A DNA stretch of 64,000 nt from Platanthera guangdongensis (taxonomy: Eukaryota; Streptophyta; Magnoliopsida; Asparagales; Orchidaceae), in assembly GCA_039583875.1 (NCBI GenBank), contig CM077147.1, positions 156,697,846 to 156,761,845 on the forward strand, written 5' to 3'. A program made the translations under genes and the position numbers. This document shows, piece by piece, positions 46,915 to 58,261 of this stretch (the first letter of the stretch is position 1; every line of letters starts with the position of its first letter). The notes under the pieces were generated by a model that had not been told where the DNA came from, did no database searches, and saw nothing but the letters and a program-made list of their open reading frames with translations.

Positions 46915-48344
46915 TGTAACGCCCCAAAATTTATAAGAGGGACGATCAGCATTATTTGGCCCAGATTTGGTCTTAGTTGGGGGTCACACGGCCTAGGACA
47001 CGGGCGTGTCCCTGGCCTTGTCAAGCTCAGGCTCGTCGAGAGTCCGGGAAGTCGACGTCCTGCGCTCGACAAAGTGTCGAGTAGGGGTACACGGCCTGTG
47101 ACACGGGCATGTCACAGGGCGTGTCCCGCTGCGTTAATCTGTGTTCGAATATTTTCATGGATCTGCGTTCGACGATTTCCCCAGCGATCTGCGTTCAACG
47201 ATTTCCATGGATCTGCGTTACTTGGCACACGGGAATGCTGCAGTATGAATGAGGGATTAGGGTGGAATTGTCTTGGAATGTGATGTGCCAAGGCATGGTT
47301 GTGTCTCTCGTGGTCGGCTGGCAATCCCGTGTCGTGCAAGTCATGTGTGGAAAGTGTCCCGGCAAGACTAGTCCCCTTTTGTGAGACTGACGAGAACTCC
47401 GAGCAAGTGGCATGCCCGGGCAATAAGGCCATGAGATGCGGGTGGGGTCCAGCAAGGGTTCTTAGAATCGGTCAGTGTGTTGGACGGAATCCTGACATGA
47501 GAAGTCAGAGTTTGCGGCAAGCCCGGGTCAACGACCGTGAGCGGTTGGGGCCTTGGCAAGAGTTCCGTGTGGCGGCTTGTATGTCGTTGGGGGATTGTGG
47601 TTCCCCTTTGTTTGCGGCTTTATGATAATGGGAAATAATGCGTACCCATGATGTGATGTTGTGCTAGATGCATACGCTATAGGGTATCTTGGGTGAAGCC
47701 CGGGTGTTGCATCATGTTGCATAGTAGCCCTATTATTAAATGCTCAACAGTAGAGAACATGTATGATGTTTGAGACATCCAAGCCTGTTTTCTTAGTTGT
47801 TTTTCTTGCTTATGAATATTGCATATGAAGTGCTACTTGCAGGTTGGAGGAGTACCCCGGGTCTGTTAGGGGCGGCCGGGAGGAGATGTGTTGGTTACAG
47901 AGTTTGAGGTCAGCCTTTGCTGACCCGGGTTACTAATAATTTTTACAGGGCAAGGATCGCAAGCAGGAGCTAGCTTGCCGCCAGAAAGGCCTAAGCCTCA
48001 TGAAGTGTTACCTTTTTACTGTAGCTCTACTTTTTATGACATTGTATGTTTGATGCCCATGTTGATCGGCTTGCATGCTGAGGTAGACTAGGAGTGCTTA
48101 TGCACTTTTATGACTGATGTATTATTTGAGTTTGGACTCACTTTTGTTGTAAGGCCATAAGGCCATTTCATTACTCTTGTAGGCATGATAACTTCTAGTC
48201 TTGCTTGTTGTTTCCGTTGTGTAGTGTTATGATTTTTGAGATTGGGTAGCTATATCATCTTATAATACTGAAGCTGTGGCGTCTGTATGTTGTGGGGCCC
48301 TGACCGGACCCATATTATACGGTCATTACAGGGGAGTTGTTACA
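46915..48344 (+). repeat. Tekay-3 3' LTR (1430 bp)
   Basis: It starts TGTAACGCCCC and ends AGTTGTTACA, so even the outer six bases are inverted (TGTAAC/GTTACA). GGACAC..GTGTCC (46996-47011) and GTGACA..TGTCAC (47097-47114) are palindromes close in wording to those of Tekay-2. I did not locate a clear TATA box. Confidence 0.88.
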
Positions 48345-48394
48345 GAGGCAATAATAAATAAGAAGAGGAGGAGCACTGGTCCTCCCTCATCTTA

Positions 48395-49443
48395 TCACAA
48401 AATATATCCTCGCCTAGCAAGCGTCGTCAACCACATATGTGTAGGAAGCGATGGCAACGAATGGGCACCAGGCTCATCATCATCCCAACGTACCCGTGGA
48501 GACTCAGCCCGCACAGGCTCAAATAAAGAAGGGAGATCAAGCAATACAAGAGACGAAGAACTAAAATAATCAGGAAAAGGAAGAGTGATCCCGGTATCAC
48601 TCTCAGCAAGATTCGAGCAGCGATCATCGTCGGTATCATACGAGTCATAACGTGGAGAATCTGAGAGCTCGTTGTCTATGGTGGTAAGGGGAACAACCTC
48701 ATCCAATAAGGAAGTGCAAGCCTCCACATCAGAAATAGGGTATTCCTCATCCCACCGAGGTGCGTAAAAGTGCTCTGAAAATCCACCTTCTCCATCGGAG
48801 ATAGAAGAATCCTCATCCACTTCGGCGCAACCTCAGGCACCGAATCATCCAAAACTACGGCAGCATCATCAGCCGACTCACAGGAAAAAGGAGGAGCAAA
48901 CTCAGGAAAAAATTTCGGATGGGCGGAACTGCTCTCAAAATCAAGCACTAAATGAGCAGGACCCATCGCAAACTCAGTCGTAGATGCCATCCCGTCAACC
49001 GGAATAATCTCTGCGTCATATACAGGAGCGCCCATGAATTCCTGATCCTCTTTTCGCTGGCTACCACAAGACTGATCGTCATCACTCAAGGGAGGCCCGT
49101 AAAAAGGGAGCGAGGGACCCATGAAGGATTTGTATGCAGCGAGAGATTCTTCCGTAATCTCAATGGGTAAAAAGAGAGCAAGGTGTCTGATGTCAGTGTA
49201 TGAGCTAGGCAACACCCTGGTAGGCATGTCCACCACAGTCTCCTGCGAATAGGAGGCTATTGCACACACGCCCTCAAAGGTAGAAGGCTCGCACAAGCGA
49301 GGGAAATCCTTCACCATGTGGCCTACACCTTGACATAGAAAACATCTAATACAATGCTTCGCTTTCAAATCAGTCATGACATCGATGCATCGGCGCAAAG
49401 CGTCATAAAGATGGGACTCGGCTACAGAATACATCGCGAACAA
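48395..49443 (-). pseudogene. Unrecognised acidic frame with zinc-knuckle remnant in gag position
   Basis: I do not recognise this protein. It starts MFAMYSVAESHLYD about 200 bases after the primer site. A knuckle-like CFLCQGVGHMVKDF lies near residue 35, with Phe where the last Cys should be. The rest (about 300 residues) is rich in Asp, Ser, Glu and Pro and has no basic or RT-like block. A single frame change near 48825 joins two open frames; the second ends in TGA at about 48395. It could be the gag substitute of a non-autonomous Athila relative or an extra first frame such as Tat/Ogre elements carry. Confidence 0.65.
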
Positions 49444-49644
49444 GAAAATTTACCAAAGAGTGCTTCACAACCAAAATAAAGAATAGCAAGGATCTTCTAT
49501 CTAAAACAAAAATCAGAAAAGGGCAAGGAGAAATACGTAAAATAAAACTTCTAACAACTAGAGAAAAAAATTAAACATGCATTGCACAAATGGAAAAGGG
49601 CTTCGATCTCCTATCTCCCTATCCAAAAACTCACATGATTGTGT

Positions 49645-49662
49645 TACCCGGCAACGACGCCA
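49645..49662 (-). promoter_or_regulatory. Athila-2 primer binding site, tRNA-Asp type
   Basis: The minus strand reads TGGCGTCGTTGCCGGGTA, two transitions or transversions away from the Athila-1 site. The leader 49444-49644 shows nothing else. Confidence 0.85.
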
Positions 49663-49668
49663 AAAACT

Positions 49669-51318
49669 TGATGTGTTGGACGACAAGTGTACCGGTCACA
49701 CAAGTAATATAAAATGGGATGTCCCCAAGTATCGATCTCTTCAAGGAACACATTAAGGGGGGAGTTAATATCTAGGAGGACTTGAGATTGAAGTCTTTTG
49801 GTCGGAGTTAACTATGGGGGTTTTGGTATGTTGCGAAAACAGAAAATAAAATACTAAAACTACTCCAATGCAACGCCGCTATGCGATGCTTCGCCAGGCG
49901 GGATGGAAGACTACACGGGCCGCTATGCACTGAATCGCTGGGTGAATGGACGAATAGGCAAGCGTAAGAACTAGGATTTGAGGGTCATAAGCACCTCTTC
50001 GCTATACACGCTTCTAGCAATTGCTAGAACGGCAAGAACGGATGGATGGCGGATGGAAATTCGGGCGCAACTCAAGTAACTAACGAACACATACAATCAC
50101 ATAGACATGATTACATACAAACATTTAATAAAATAGCAAAAATTCATCATATTCAAGGGATTCAACTAAACCGTCAACAACAAGAGAAGTAAAGAGTGCG
50201 AAATCGACCGAATCCGAAGTCTTGTGAAGGATTCGCGTAGGAGGTTCGCCGTAGTCAATCCGGCCTAGCTCAGGACTCAACTGTGTTCGGGGTAGAAGAG
50301 GCTGTCACTCACTCCCAATGAGCCCGTCTTCTTCGTGTCACGAGCCGGTGGAAGATGGCACAAGCTTCTCCTAGCTTGGTGGAGAAAGCTAGATAAAGTC
50401 CTTTCTTGAAGCACAAGGATGAAGGAGGAGGCCGAGGGAAGCTCCGGCTTGGATTTGACGTTGAATGCTTGCCCAGATCTTCTCCTCTTGGTGGAATGGT
50501 GGATTTCACCCTAAAATCACGGAAGGAAGTGGCTGGAAGAAGTCTCCCTCAAAATGGCTGAAAACCTGGGCTTAAATAGAAAAAGATCAGAAAAATGGTC
50601 ACGCACGGTCCCGCGCACGACCATGTGCTAACCATGCGTTATTAACTTTCAGATCTGGATCGCGGAAGAAGAATCGTTGACCCGTGGGTTTTACTCGCGC
50701 ACAGGCGATTCTGCCCGTGCATGAAGGAAATCGCACGGGTAAACACAGAACGCAGGAAAATAAGGGAACCAGGGGAACCGTGCATTTTACTCATGCACGG
50801 GCGCATTTGCCCGTGCGTGAAGTAAACGCACGATTTACCCAAAAATGCAGGAATAAAGAGAAAATGTGCAGACCGTGCGATTCCTTCTCGCACGGTTTGG
50901 CCTAAACCTTGCGGGAACAAAACGCATGTGTCGAAACAGAAGTCCCCAGAATTATTGTGTGAAATGCACAATTGAAGTGGAACCGTGCGCGGGAAAAGCG
51001 CACGACCGTGCGTTTTACACTGAATCGAAAATGAAATTCGGGACATCCCGACCACCTGCATAGCAATGCAACCAGGCTGGAGCACAAGCTCCTAGCAACG
51101 AAATGCAATCAACGACAAAATAAAGAGCAACAGGGAGCACCAGGCGCTTACCCCCGAAAATAAAATGCGTTATTGCACACCCTTGGGCCTATAAGTTCAC
51201 TTCAGCGTGAAAAGCAGAATAAATGAAATATCAACGATAACATACTAAAAGTGAAGTGCAAGTGCGTGAAAACTAGCCCAGATGAGTCCGAAAAACCCTA
51301 TATAAATCGGACTCATCA
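49669..51318 (-). repeat. Athila-2 5' LTR (1650 bp)
   Basis: It is bounded by TGATGTG at 49669 and CTCATCA at 51318. On the minus strand a TATTTAAG box (50571-50578) lies just after a palindrome-rich stretch (50590-51030), for example GCACGGGC, six bases, GCCCGTGC at 50795-50816. Its partner LTR is not in the window. Confidence 0.87.
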
Positions 51319-52994
51319 CTCCACGCGATACAACTCTCACACTACTATTTCCGCATATTATATCCAGGACGGTTATTTATTTAAACATTCGAAGCTTTGT
51401 ATTTGTCGTTCTTCCCTACGACATTTCATAGTGTGGGAATTACATTGTGGTGTTTAGGTGGACATTTCGGGCGTGATAAGACCATTATGTTAGTAGAAGA
51501 TAAGTTCCACTTGATCGACCTTAAATCTATGGTTAATAAATTTGTGGGAAGTTTTTTGCGTGCGTCAACTAGCTAAGGGAAATAAAATGAATGCAGGACT
51601 TTATACCCCTCTTCTGATTCCTTCCATTCCCTAGGAAGATGTTTGTATGGATTTTATTCGAGGTCTACCTGTCACGTTTAGAAGTCATGACTCCATTCTG
51701 GTGGTAGTAGATCGATTTTCTAAGATGGCCTATTTTATTGCATGTACTAAAACCAACGATGCGTCACATGTAGCAAAATTATTCTTTAAGGAAGTTGTTG
51801 GGCATCAGGGCATTCCAAAAATGATAGTGACCGATAGAGACGTAAAATTTACTAGTCTTTTTGGAAGACCCTGTGGAGGATTATGGGCACAAAACTTTTG
51901 TTTACTTCGGCCTACCATCCTCAGACAGATGGACAAACAAAAGTTATAAACAGAAGCTTGGGTAGTTTACTTCATTGTCTTGTGGGTGACCACAAGGGAA
52001 CGTGGGACCTATTCCTTCCCCATGCTCAGTTAGCATACAATAACTAAAAGAATAGGTCCACAGGTTTATCACTAAATGAGAACGTGCATGGATATAAAGC
52101 ACCATTGCCACTTGACTTGATTCCGTTACAGTCATCTTATAAGTCAAGTCAATTGCACAAGATTTTGCCTCTCATGTTCATAATTTACATAAACACATTA
52201 ATGAAGCGCTAACCACAAAATATGCAACTTGTCAATCTCATGCTAACTTACATAAGAGAGCGTCTCACTATAAGGTTGGCGATTTAGTCTTGGTGCATCT
52301 CATCCCTGAACGGATGGCTTTGGGCAATTTAAAAAGGATGTCGAATCGGCGAGCTGGACCTTTTCGGATTTGAAATAAATTAGGAGAAAATGCATATCTT
52401 TTGGAGTTACCCATTGATTGGGGTATTTCCACTATTTTTAATGTTTCAGATTTAACGGTATATGTTTCTCCACCACTTGAATTATCTACCTATCTGTTTG
52501 GGTCCACTGCGTTTTCTAATAGGTTGGGTGGTGAGCTAGTGGCTGGATCGCTCTCACCATCGGTCTCCACTAGAGTATGTTGACTGCTGATGTAGAAACG
52601 TTTTCTCCTTTATTGCCTAATGCTTTTCCAAGGTTCCCCAGGACCACCTTTTTGCCAGACAGGATACTCAAAGATGAAGTGTTCTCCTCTCCAAGTGGTG
52701 ATGTTTGCCACTACTTGATTTGATGGCATGATCATCCGGCCTCCGATGACTCTTGGCTTCTTGAATCGTAGGTGGCTCTTTTGGATGATGCTCTTCTGTG
52801 CCGATACATTCAGACCAACTCATCGGCGATGAGTACTTTTGAGCGGGGGAGGATTGATTGAGACGGCAACACCCAACATGATGATGAAGGTGACGACATG
52901 CATATAGAAGATCTTTCACCTTCTCCAACGAAAGACTTGCGGCCCCGTGGTGTCTGTGTGAAGCGACGCTATAATCTCCGCCCTCGGCGCAAGA
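51319..52994 (+). pseudogene. pol: Gypsy-R integrase and pol C-terminus, broken
   Basis: Zinc-domain remnants read LGGHFGRDKTI-like near 51450. The core reads [20 protein letters not shown] near 51650 with the first Asp, IVTDRDVKF near 51830 with the second, and the [10 protein letters not shown] block near 51925 where the catalytic Glu has become Lys. The tail has AGPFRI near 52355 and LPIDWGISTIFNVSDLTVY near 52405-52460, typical of CRM/Reina-like chromoviruses. A reading frame ending YNLRPRR near 52970 lies beyond the polypurine tract. Many stops. Confidence 0.82.
52837..52854 (+). promoter_or_regulatory. Gypsy-R polypurine tract
   Basis: TTTTGAGCGGGGGAGGAT precedes the probable LTR start TGATTGAGACGG. 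Confidence 0.75.
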
Positions 52995-53902
52995 CAACCT
53001 CTTAATTTTTATTTGAATTTATTTGCTATTTTGTGAGCATTTATATTTTCATATAATGTTAAAACTTATGTGTGTTTTTATTTTCATAATTGGGCTGCAT
53101 GTGGCCAAACCTTATTGTAAGCTATATAAGGCTTGTTATTGTTTCATTTTGATTAGAATTTGATGAAAAGAGAAAACCCTAATTGAGTTTCCCCCTTTAT
53201 TTCTCTTTCCCCCTTTCAAAATTTCGGCTAGCTCTCCTCTTCCTCTCAAAATTGTCGGCCTCCCTCCTCTCTCCCCACCTCCTCCAAGTCACCGGCCCCT
53301 CCTTTTATCTCCACTTTGAAGAAATTCGGCCACCACCTCTTTCACCCTCTTCCTCCACGCCGCCGGCCTCCCCAAGCACTTCAGGATTCGGCCACACCAA
53401 AACCACCACACCTCTTTCCTATTTGGGAAATCCGGCCGGCCACCTCCACAAAGAAACCGGCCAAGGTGCATACATCCGCACCTTGTGAACCAACTCCGGC
53501 GTGAAGCGAAGAAGGCAGACGCGTTTCTCTCCTCTTGGTGCGATCTCTCAAACATTGGATTAATCATGATTTTCTTCAATTGCTTTGTTGTCTATCTTAA
53601 TTTCATTTAAGTTCGAGAGGATTGACGAACCTCATTTTCTTTTTATTGGGAGAGATCTACCATTTCCGAATCGTATTTTTTGGAGATCTCTTTTGGTACA
53701 ACATCCGCTCGATCAGACAGGGTGGCTCCTTTTCGCCTGAAAAAATATCAGCCTATAGCCTTTGTTTGATCTTAAACAGATTGGCTACTGGTACATTAGC
53801 ATTTAATTGAAAAAATTGAATAATGTGTGCGCTGCGTTGAAAGTTTCTGTGAGTGTAGAATTAGATCACAGAGAGATATTCCTGTTTAGCTCATGAAAGA
53901 AT
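52855..53902 (+). repeat. Gypsy-R 3' LTR, end missing
   Basis: A TATATAAGG box lies at about 53123-53131. From 53236 it matches the 5' LTR. No palindrome array is seen upstream of the TATA box, unlike the other families here. The last 150-160 bases are displaced beyond the SIRE-B insertion. Confidence 0.78.
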
Positions 53903-55416
53903 TGGTTTCAAGATATCCTAGACACCTGGGGGGTGAATAGGTTGAATTCCTTTTTATTAAGACAGTTCAATTATATCACTGTTAGAACACTTATGCAATA
54001 TCTATCACATCACAGATTAAAACAAACATAGTCAACACATCATACACACTGATTTATAGTGGTTCCCAAGAGATGGGTACATCCATTTTCTCTCTTCTCC
54101 TATCTAACAGTAAACTATATTCGGCCTAACTCTCTTCTTTCTTCTCAGATCCTCAGATCTTACAACTCAGAACACAGAATGGTTCCTACAGCTCACACTT
54201 CACCAAGTGCTACAACTCAGATTCTTCCAGAGAATCCTCCCTCAGAGTGAGTCCACACTCCTACAACTCAGGCAATCCAACCCTACCTCGGCCTCTTTCA
54301 CCAGGCCTACAACTCAGAGAAATCAATCTCCTACCTCAGGCACTCAGTCATACCTCAGTCTTTATAAACTTAGGCTTATAACTCAGAGAGATAACTCTCT
54401 TACACTCAGATCTATAACAGATCGTACAAAAAAAATTGATTATAAAAGAGATTAATACTTCACCCAGGTAGAGAGAGAAAGTGTTGAAGTCTTCTTGATC
54501 AGTTCTTGATCGATCTGACTGCGTAAGATTCAACCTGTCTTATCTTCTTCAAAGCTTCTTGAATATGAACAAAGTAAGGTTGATCTTCTAGTGAAGTTGG
54601 AGATGATCTTCAGTCCAGCTTCCACTTCTTTCAGATGTAGCTCTGAATTCTTCTTGCAGACTTGTTCAGAATCTGCCCATACTATAATAGAGACTTGTTG
54701 ATTTCAGGATCAGAACCTCTCTTATTAGATCTTCTTCATTTTATGATAGAACATGTCTTTATATAGATCCTTCTGAGCTTACCGGCTGATCCAGTTCATA
54801 ACGGCCTTCTGACAGCTCTGACAGATGCAACAGCTTTGTTAGTTATGATAGCTGTCAAGTCTTTAGTCATGACACCTGATACCTCATTGTATTCTATCTC
54901 ATCAGAAAAGTGTCGAGATAATACTTCAAATGTGTCAACACAAATGGACCATGTGTCAACATAATTCTTGATGATGTCGACACAGCTCTCATAATGTCGA
55001 CACAACCATTCTTTATCTTCTCAACACAGCTTTTGTGGAATTTTTCGACACAAGTCCTGTTTGTCGACACAATAGCTTCTAGTCTTGACAAAGTTGGTGT
55101 CGACAGAATTCTGGTGTGTGTCGACACAATTGTTGTTGACAGAGTTCTGGTGTGTGTCGACACCTTCTGTGTGTTGACACAATTGCTTTTGATAGAATTT
55201 TTGTGTGTCGACACAAGTCCCGTATGTCGACACAATCTGTCTCCTGGTGTCGACACCATTCTTCTCAAGTGTCGACACTAGTACTTAGAAACTTTTTCTG
55301 CATTTCCTTAACCTGCACATCAAAACTCAACAACCCATCAAATACATAATGATTTATATTATTAAGTTAACTGAGGCTTCTCCAAATCAGGTACACAGTT
55401 TTCAATGTCCCCAACA
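53903..55416 (-). repeat. SIRE-B 3' LTR, LTR-B (1514 bp)
   Basis: It starts TGGTTTCAAG and ends CCCCAACA in plus orientation. The TTATAGTGGTTCCC block (about 54055) and the Gly/G-run GGGGGGTGAATAGG (about 53930) are shared with LTR-A and LTR-C. On the minus strand about twelve GTGTCGACAC-type palindromes (54970-55280) precede a CTATATAAAG box at 54757-54766. Confidence 0.9.
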
Positions 55417-55430
55417 ATCTCCCCTATTTT
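55417..55430 (-). promoter_or_regulatory. SIRE-B polypurine tract
   Basis: The minus strand reads AAAATAGGGGAGAT before the LTR start TGTTGGGG. Confidence 0.93.
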
Positions 55431-55650
55431 GAGAAGTCATAAAACTTAGTCAATGATATACATCACATATAATAAAAATAAAGATTATGATTTATAAAAA
55501 CATTACTCAGACAGGGTAACTTATAAACAGAAACAGCATGTAAAGTTATCACAAAATATGATAAAATACAGTGAACAATAATCAGTTGTTTTTGTTACAT
55601 TACAAGGATTTTAGAACAAAAGTTTACATAGTTCTAAACCTAGTCAATAT

Positions 55651-58256
55651 ATCCTAGGATTGATCAGGCTCCTTGATGATAATTCCTTTGCCAGACTGAA
55701 TTCTAACTTGTACATTAGCTTCTGTATCATCAGTCGGCTTCTTTCCTTTCAGATTCTTCTTCTTGAGCTCTTCAGCCTTGGTATTTTGCCTTTCAAAGTA
55801 ATGATAAGGCTTTGGAAAATATTTGCTAGGCTCCACAGATTTAGCAGGTATTTTTCCAGCTTTGAGGTCTTTTCTGAACTGGTATATGACATCTTCCTGC
55901 TTCTAATATTTGTTCCATTCCTATTCAGAATACCACTTGCCTCTATCATGCATATTATCTTTAATAGCTTTCCAAGCAGTGAGAATGATATTCCTGGAGG
56001 TTGGACTCCATTGTTTAAAATCAGGATTTAATTCTGTCTGTTCTCTGAACCTTTTCTTAGAGAGGTGAGTTTCTTTCTGATCATCCCTAGCTCTTTGTAA
56101 TGCTGCTTCAGACATTTCTACCTTTTCAGTAATCACATTTTGTACCTCCTGTGGAGGATTGTACATTCGTTGTACTGCATAGTGAATTTCATCAAAGTCT
56201 GAAGGTGGATAAATAATTTGGTCTACTTCCTGCTAAACCCCTTCATTGTAAGCAGGTTGAATTCCTGATTCAGTAATGTTATCATCATCACAAAGGGGTG
56301 GATAACCAAGAGTTGCTCTGATAGCATTAGTTATCCATTTAGCATGATCTGAGCCTGCACTAACTAATACTCTCCCCCCTTTATGACTTCTCTTTCGATA
56401 TGGTCTCGTAGATCATCCTTTTGAAATCTTATCTGATCAGCTAGGTAATTTTTTCCTTCTTTATTGTAGGCTTTGAACTTCTGCAGCTGATGAGCAATTA
56501 CCTTTTGAGAGTCCTGAATAGCAGTGTGGACATTAGCCAAATCTGCTTTGTGTTGTTTATCAAACTCAGAGTTTTCTTTAACCATATTTTCAGTGAAAGC
56601 AATGGCTTGATTCTTGAGTTCTATGACAATAACATTATGAGATTCTGCGAGATTGTCATTCATTCTAATTTGATTCTCGAGAACATATCCTTGTTTTATT
56701 GCAATGTCATCTATCCGAGTCTTGGCCTCCATTTTTTGCTTGGCCAGGTAGACAACAACATGACCACCCTTTTGGAAGCATTCAATCATTTCCATTTTGT
56801 GCAGATTGACTTCAAATCTAATGGATTTGATATCTTGGGCCAAGGTAGATTGCAGTTCTTTATGACTCTCATCCACATATTTCTCAAGAGCTACTCATTG
56901 CTCATCCAATTTCAGTTGCAGTGACACTAAGAGTGAGCTGAAGTCTACTGCAGGAGCTTGTATTTGTGGGGCATTTTTCATGGTTTTCTTATATCTTGAT
57001 CTCCTCTTCCTCAGCTCTACAAGTTTCCTTTTCTTAGCTCTGGAGCCTTCTTCATCATCAGAGGAATCAGATGATGTTGCAATATCCACATTATCCTTTG
57101 GTCTAGAGGCAATGATGGGCAGCTCCCCCTCAGTTCTTTGCAGCTCCCCCTTAGTTCTTTCTCCTATTAAATCAGGAAATAATTCTTCTAATGTGACCTC
57201 TTGTTGCAGTTGAACTGGAGGAATAACTTTCTCTTTCTCAGCAGATGGTCCTCCTTCAAATTCAAAAGTGTCTTCTATGGTAACTTCATGCTCAGGGACA
57301 ATATCTTGGTTAGTGTTATCAACTTCATTCATATGCACGTCTGGTGCATCATTCTTAGTGCCTATAGCAGCTTGATTTATATCATGTATTACTTTAAGTA
57401 TAGATTGAGTGGCTGCTTCACTGTCCAATGCAGCTGTTTGAACATTTGGCTCTTGCTCATTAGCTCCCCCTGAAGGTGACGACACTTGTTGTGCTGGAAC
57501 TGGAAAAGGCTCATTAGCTCCCCCTTAAAGAGGCTCCTCTTGGACTTGATCCACTGGGATGTTGATTACAGGAATCTGCTCCCCCTGCACCTGATCATCA
57601 GGTACAGTTTCTAGAGCATGTGATTTTCGAGTCCTTTATGATCCATCATTATCTGAGTTGAAAACAACTTCTTCTTCTGAATCACTGGAAGATTCAGCTG
57701 GATTGTGTAGAGTTTGCTTCTTTTTTTGAACCAGTTTCTGGTGTTGTTGAGGTGTAGAGACATCCTTTGTAAATACCCTATCTCATCTGGACAGTATTCT
57801 TATGTCCATTCTCCACATAAGATTAATCTTAGAACCTGTAGTCTGATACATCACCTCTGAAATATTCAAAGCCAGATACAAGCTTAGTATTCTTCCCAGA
57901 TTAGGTTTCTTGATACATTCTTTGATCTTTTCAAAGACAACAGCAGACCAATTAGTTTTCAACTTGAATATAACCCTGATCATGAGATTGAACATATAGG
58001 CTGAAATCCTATCATGTCCTCCTGATTTGCACAAAAAACCTTGCCTATAATCTCAGACAGGAATTTTCCCTGGGAATTCATTCCCTTCCTGTTCATTGAT
58101 GATCCAATCTTGGTAGTGGGATCTAGTCCACACCATTGAAGAGCATCTTTTGTCATGGAATATGCCATGTCATCTTCTTCCTTAACCTGTCAAGCTGAAG
58201 TGTCTTACTTAAACTTTTTTGTGTGAGTTTTACCTTAGTTCTGAAAGTTAGTGGTT
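55651..58256 (-). pseudogene. Env-like frame of SIRE-B, main part, with stops
   Basis: This continues the frame that starts at 60513, beyond the solo LTR. In order: GKFLSEIIGKVFCANQ near 58040, a globular part with PNLGRILSLYLALNISE near 57900, an acidic Ser/Glu patch near 57680, an acidic middle (57480-57080), a basic nuclear-signal-like cluster (KKRKL..RKRRSRYKK) near 57000-57040, a coiled coil (56876-56364) and the terminal EPSKYFPKPYHYFER near 55830. Stops near 57780 (a Trp in copy 2), 57650, 57525 and 56895 look like transitions. No signal peptide or membrane helix is seen, so an envelope role is not supported by the sequence. No function is known to me. Confidence 0.82.
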
Positions 58257-58261
58257 AGATC

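Larger units (their letters stand above)
43647..48344 (+). mobile_element. Tekay-3: chromovirus-type gypsy, 5' part in the gap
   Basis: Protease end, RT, RNase H, integrase, chromodomain-like tail, polypurine tract and 3' LTR follow in order on the plus strand. Frameshifts and stops are frequent. Its right edge (48344) sits in a minus-strand Athila-type element, so it inserted there. The five bases after it (gaggc) should be one target-site copy; the other is hidden or lost. Confidence 0.9.
48345..51318 (-). mobile_element. Athila-2: 5' end of an Athila-like element
   Basis: On the minus strand an LTR, a tRNA-Asp-type primer site and a first reading frame are present; pol is not in the window. 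The LTR start (TGATGAGTCC) and its terminal inverted repeat match Athila-1. It appears inserted in a Gypsy-R-like element at 51319 and is cut on the left by Tekay-3. Confidence 0.8.
51319..53902 (+). mobile_element. Gypsy-R 3' part
   Basis: Integrase, polypurine tract and a 3' LTR matching 20232-21061 lie on the plus strand. It may be the other end of the element that starts at 20232, with about 29.5 kb of later insertions between; the missing middle (gag rest to RNase H) is not seen in the window. The 3' LTR is cut by the SIRE-B element. Confidence 0.78.

Noticed and set aside
47112..47625. Frames of 90-108 codons in the Tekay-3 LTR
   Set aside because: No recognisable domains, both strands open in the same GC-rich stretch, and inside an LTR.
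54994..55281. Cys/Val/Asp/Thr-repeat frames on both strands
   Set aside because: They translate the GTGTCGACAC array of LTR-B.
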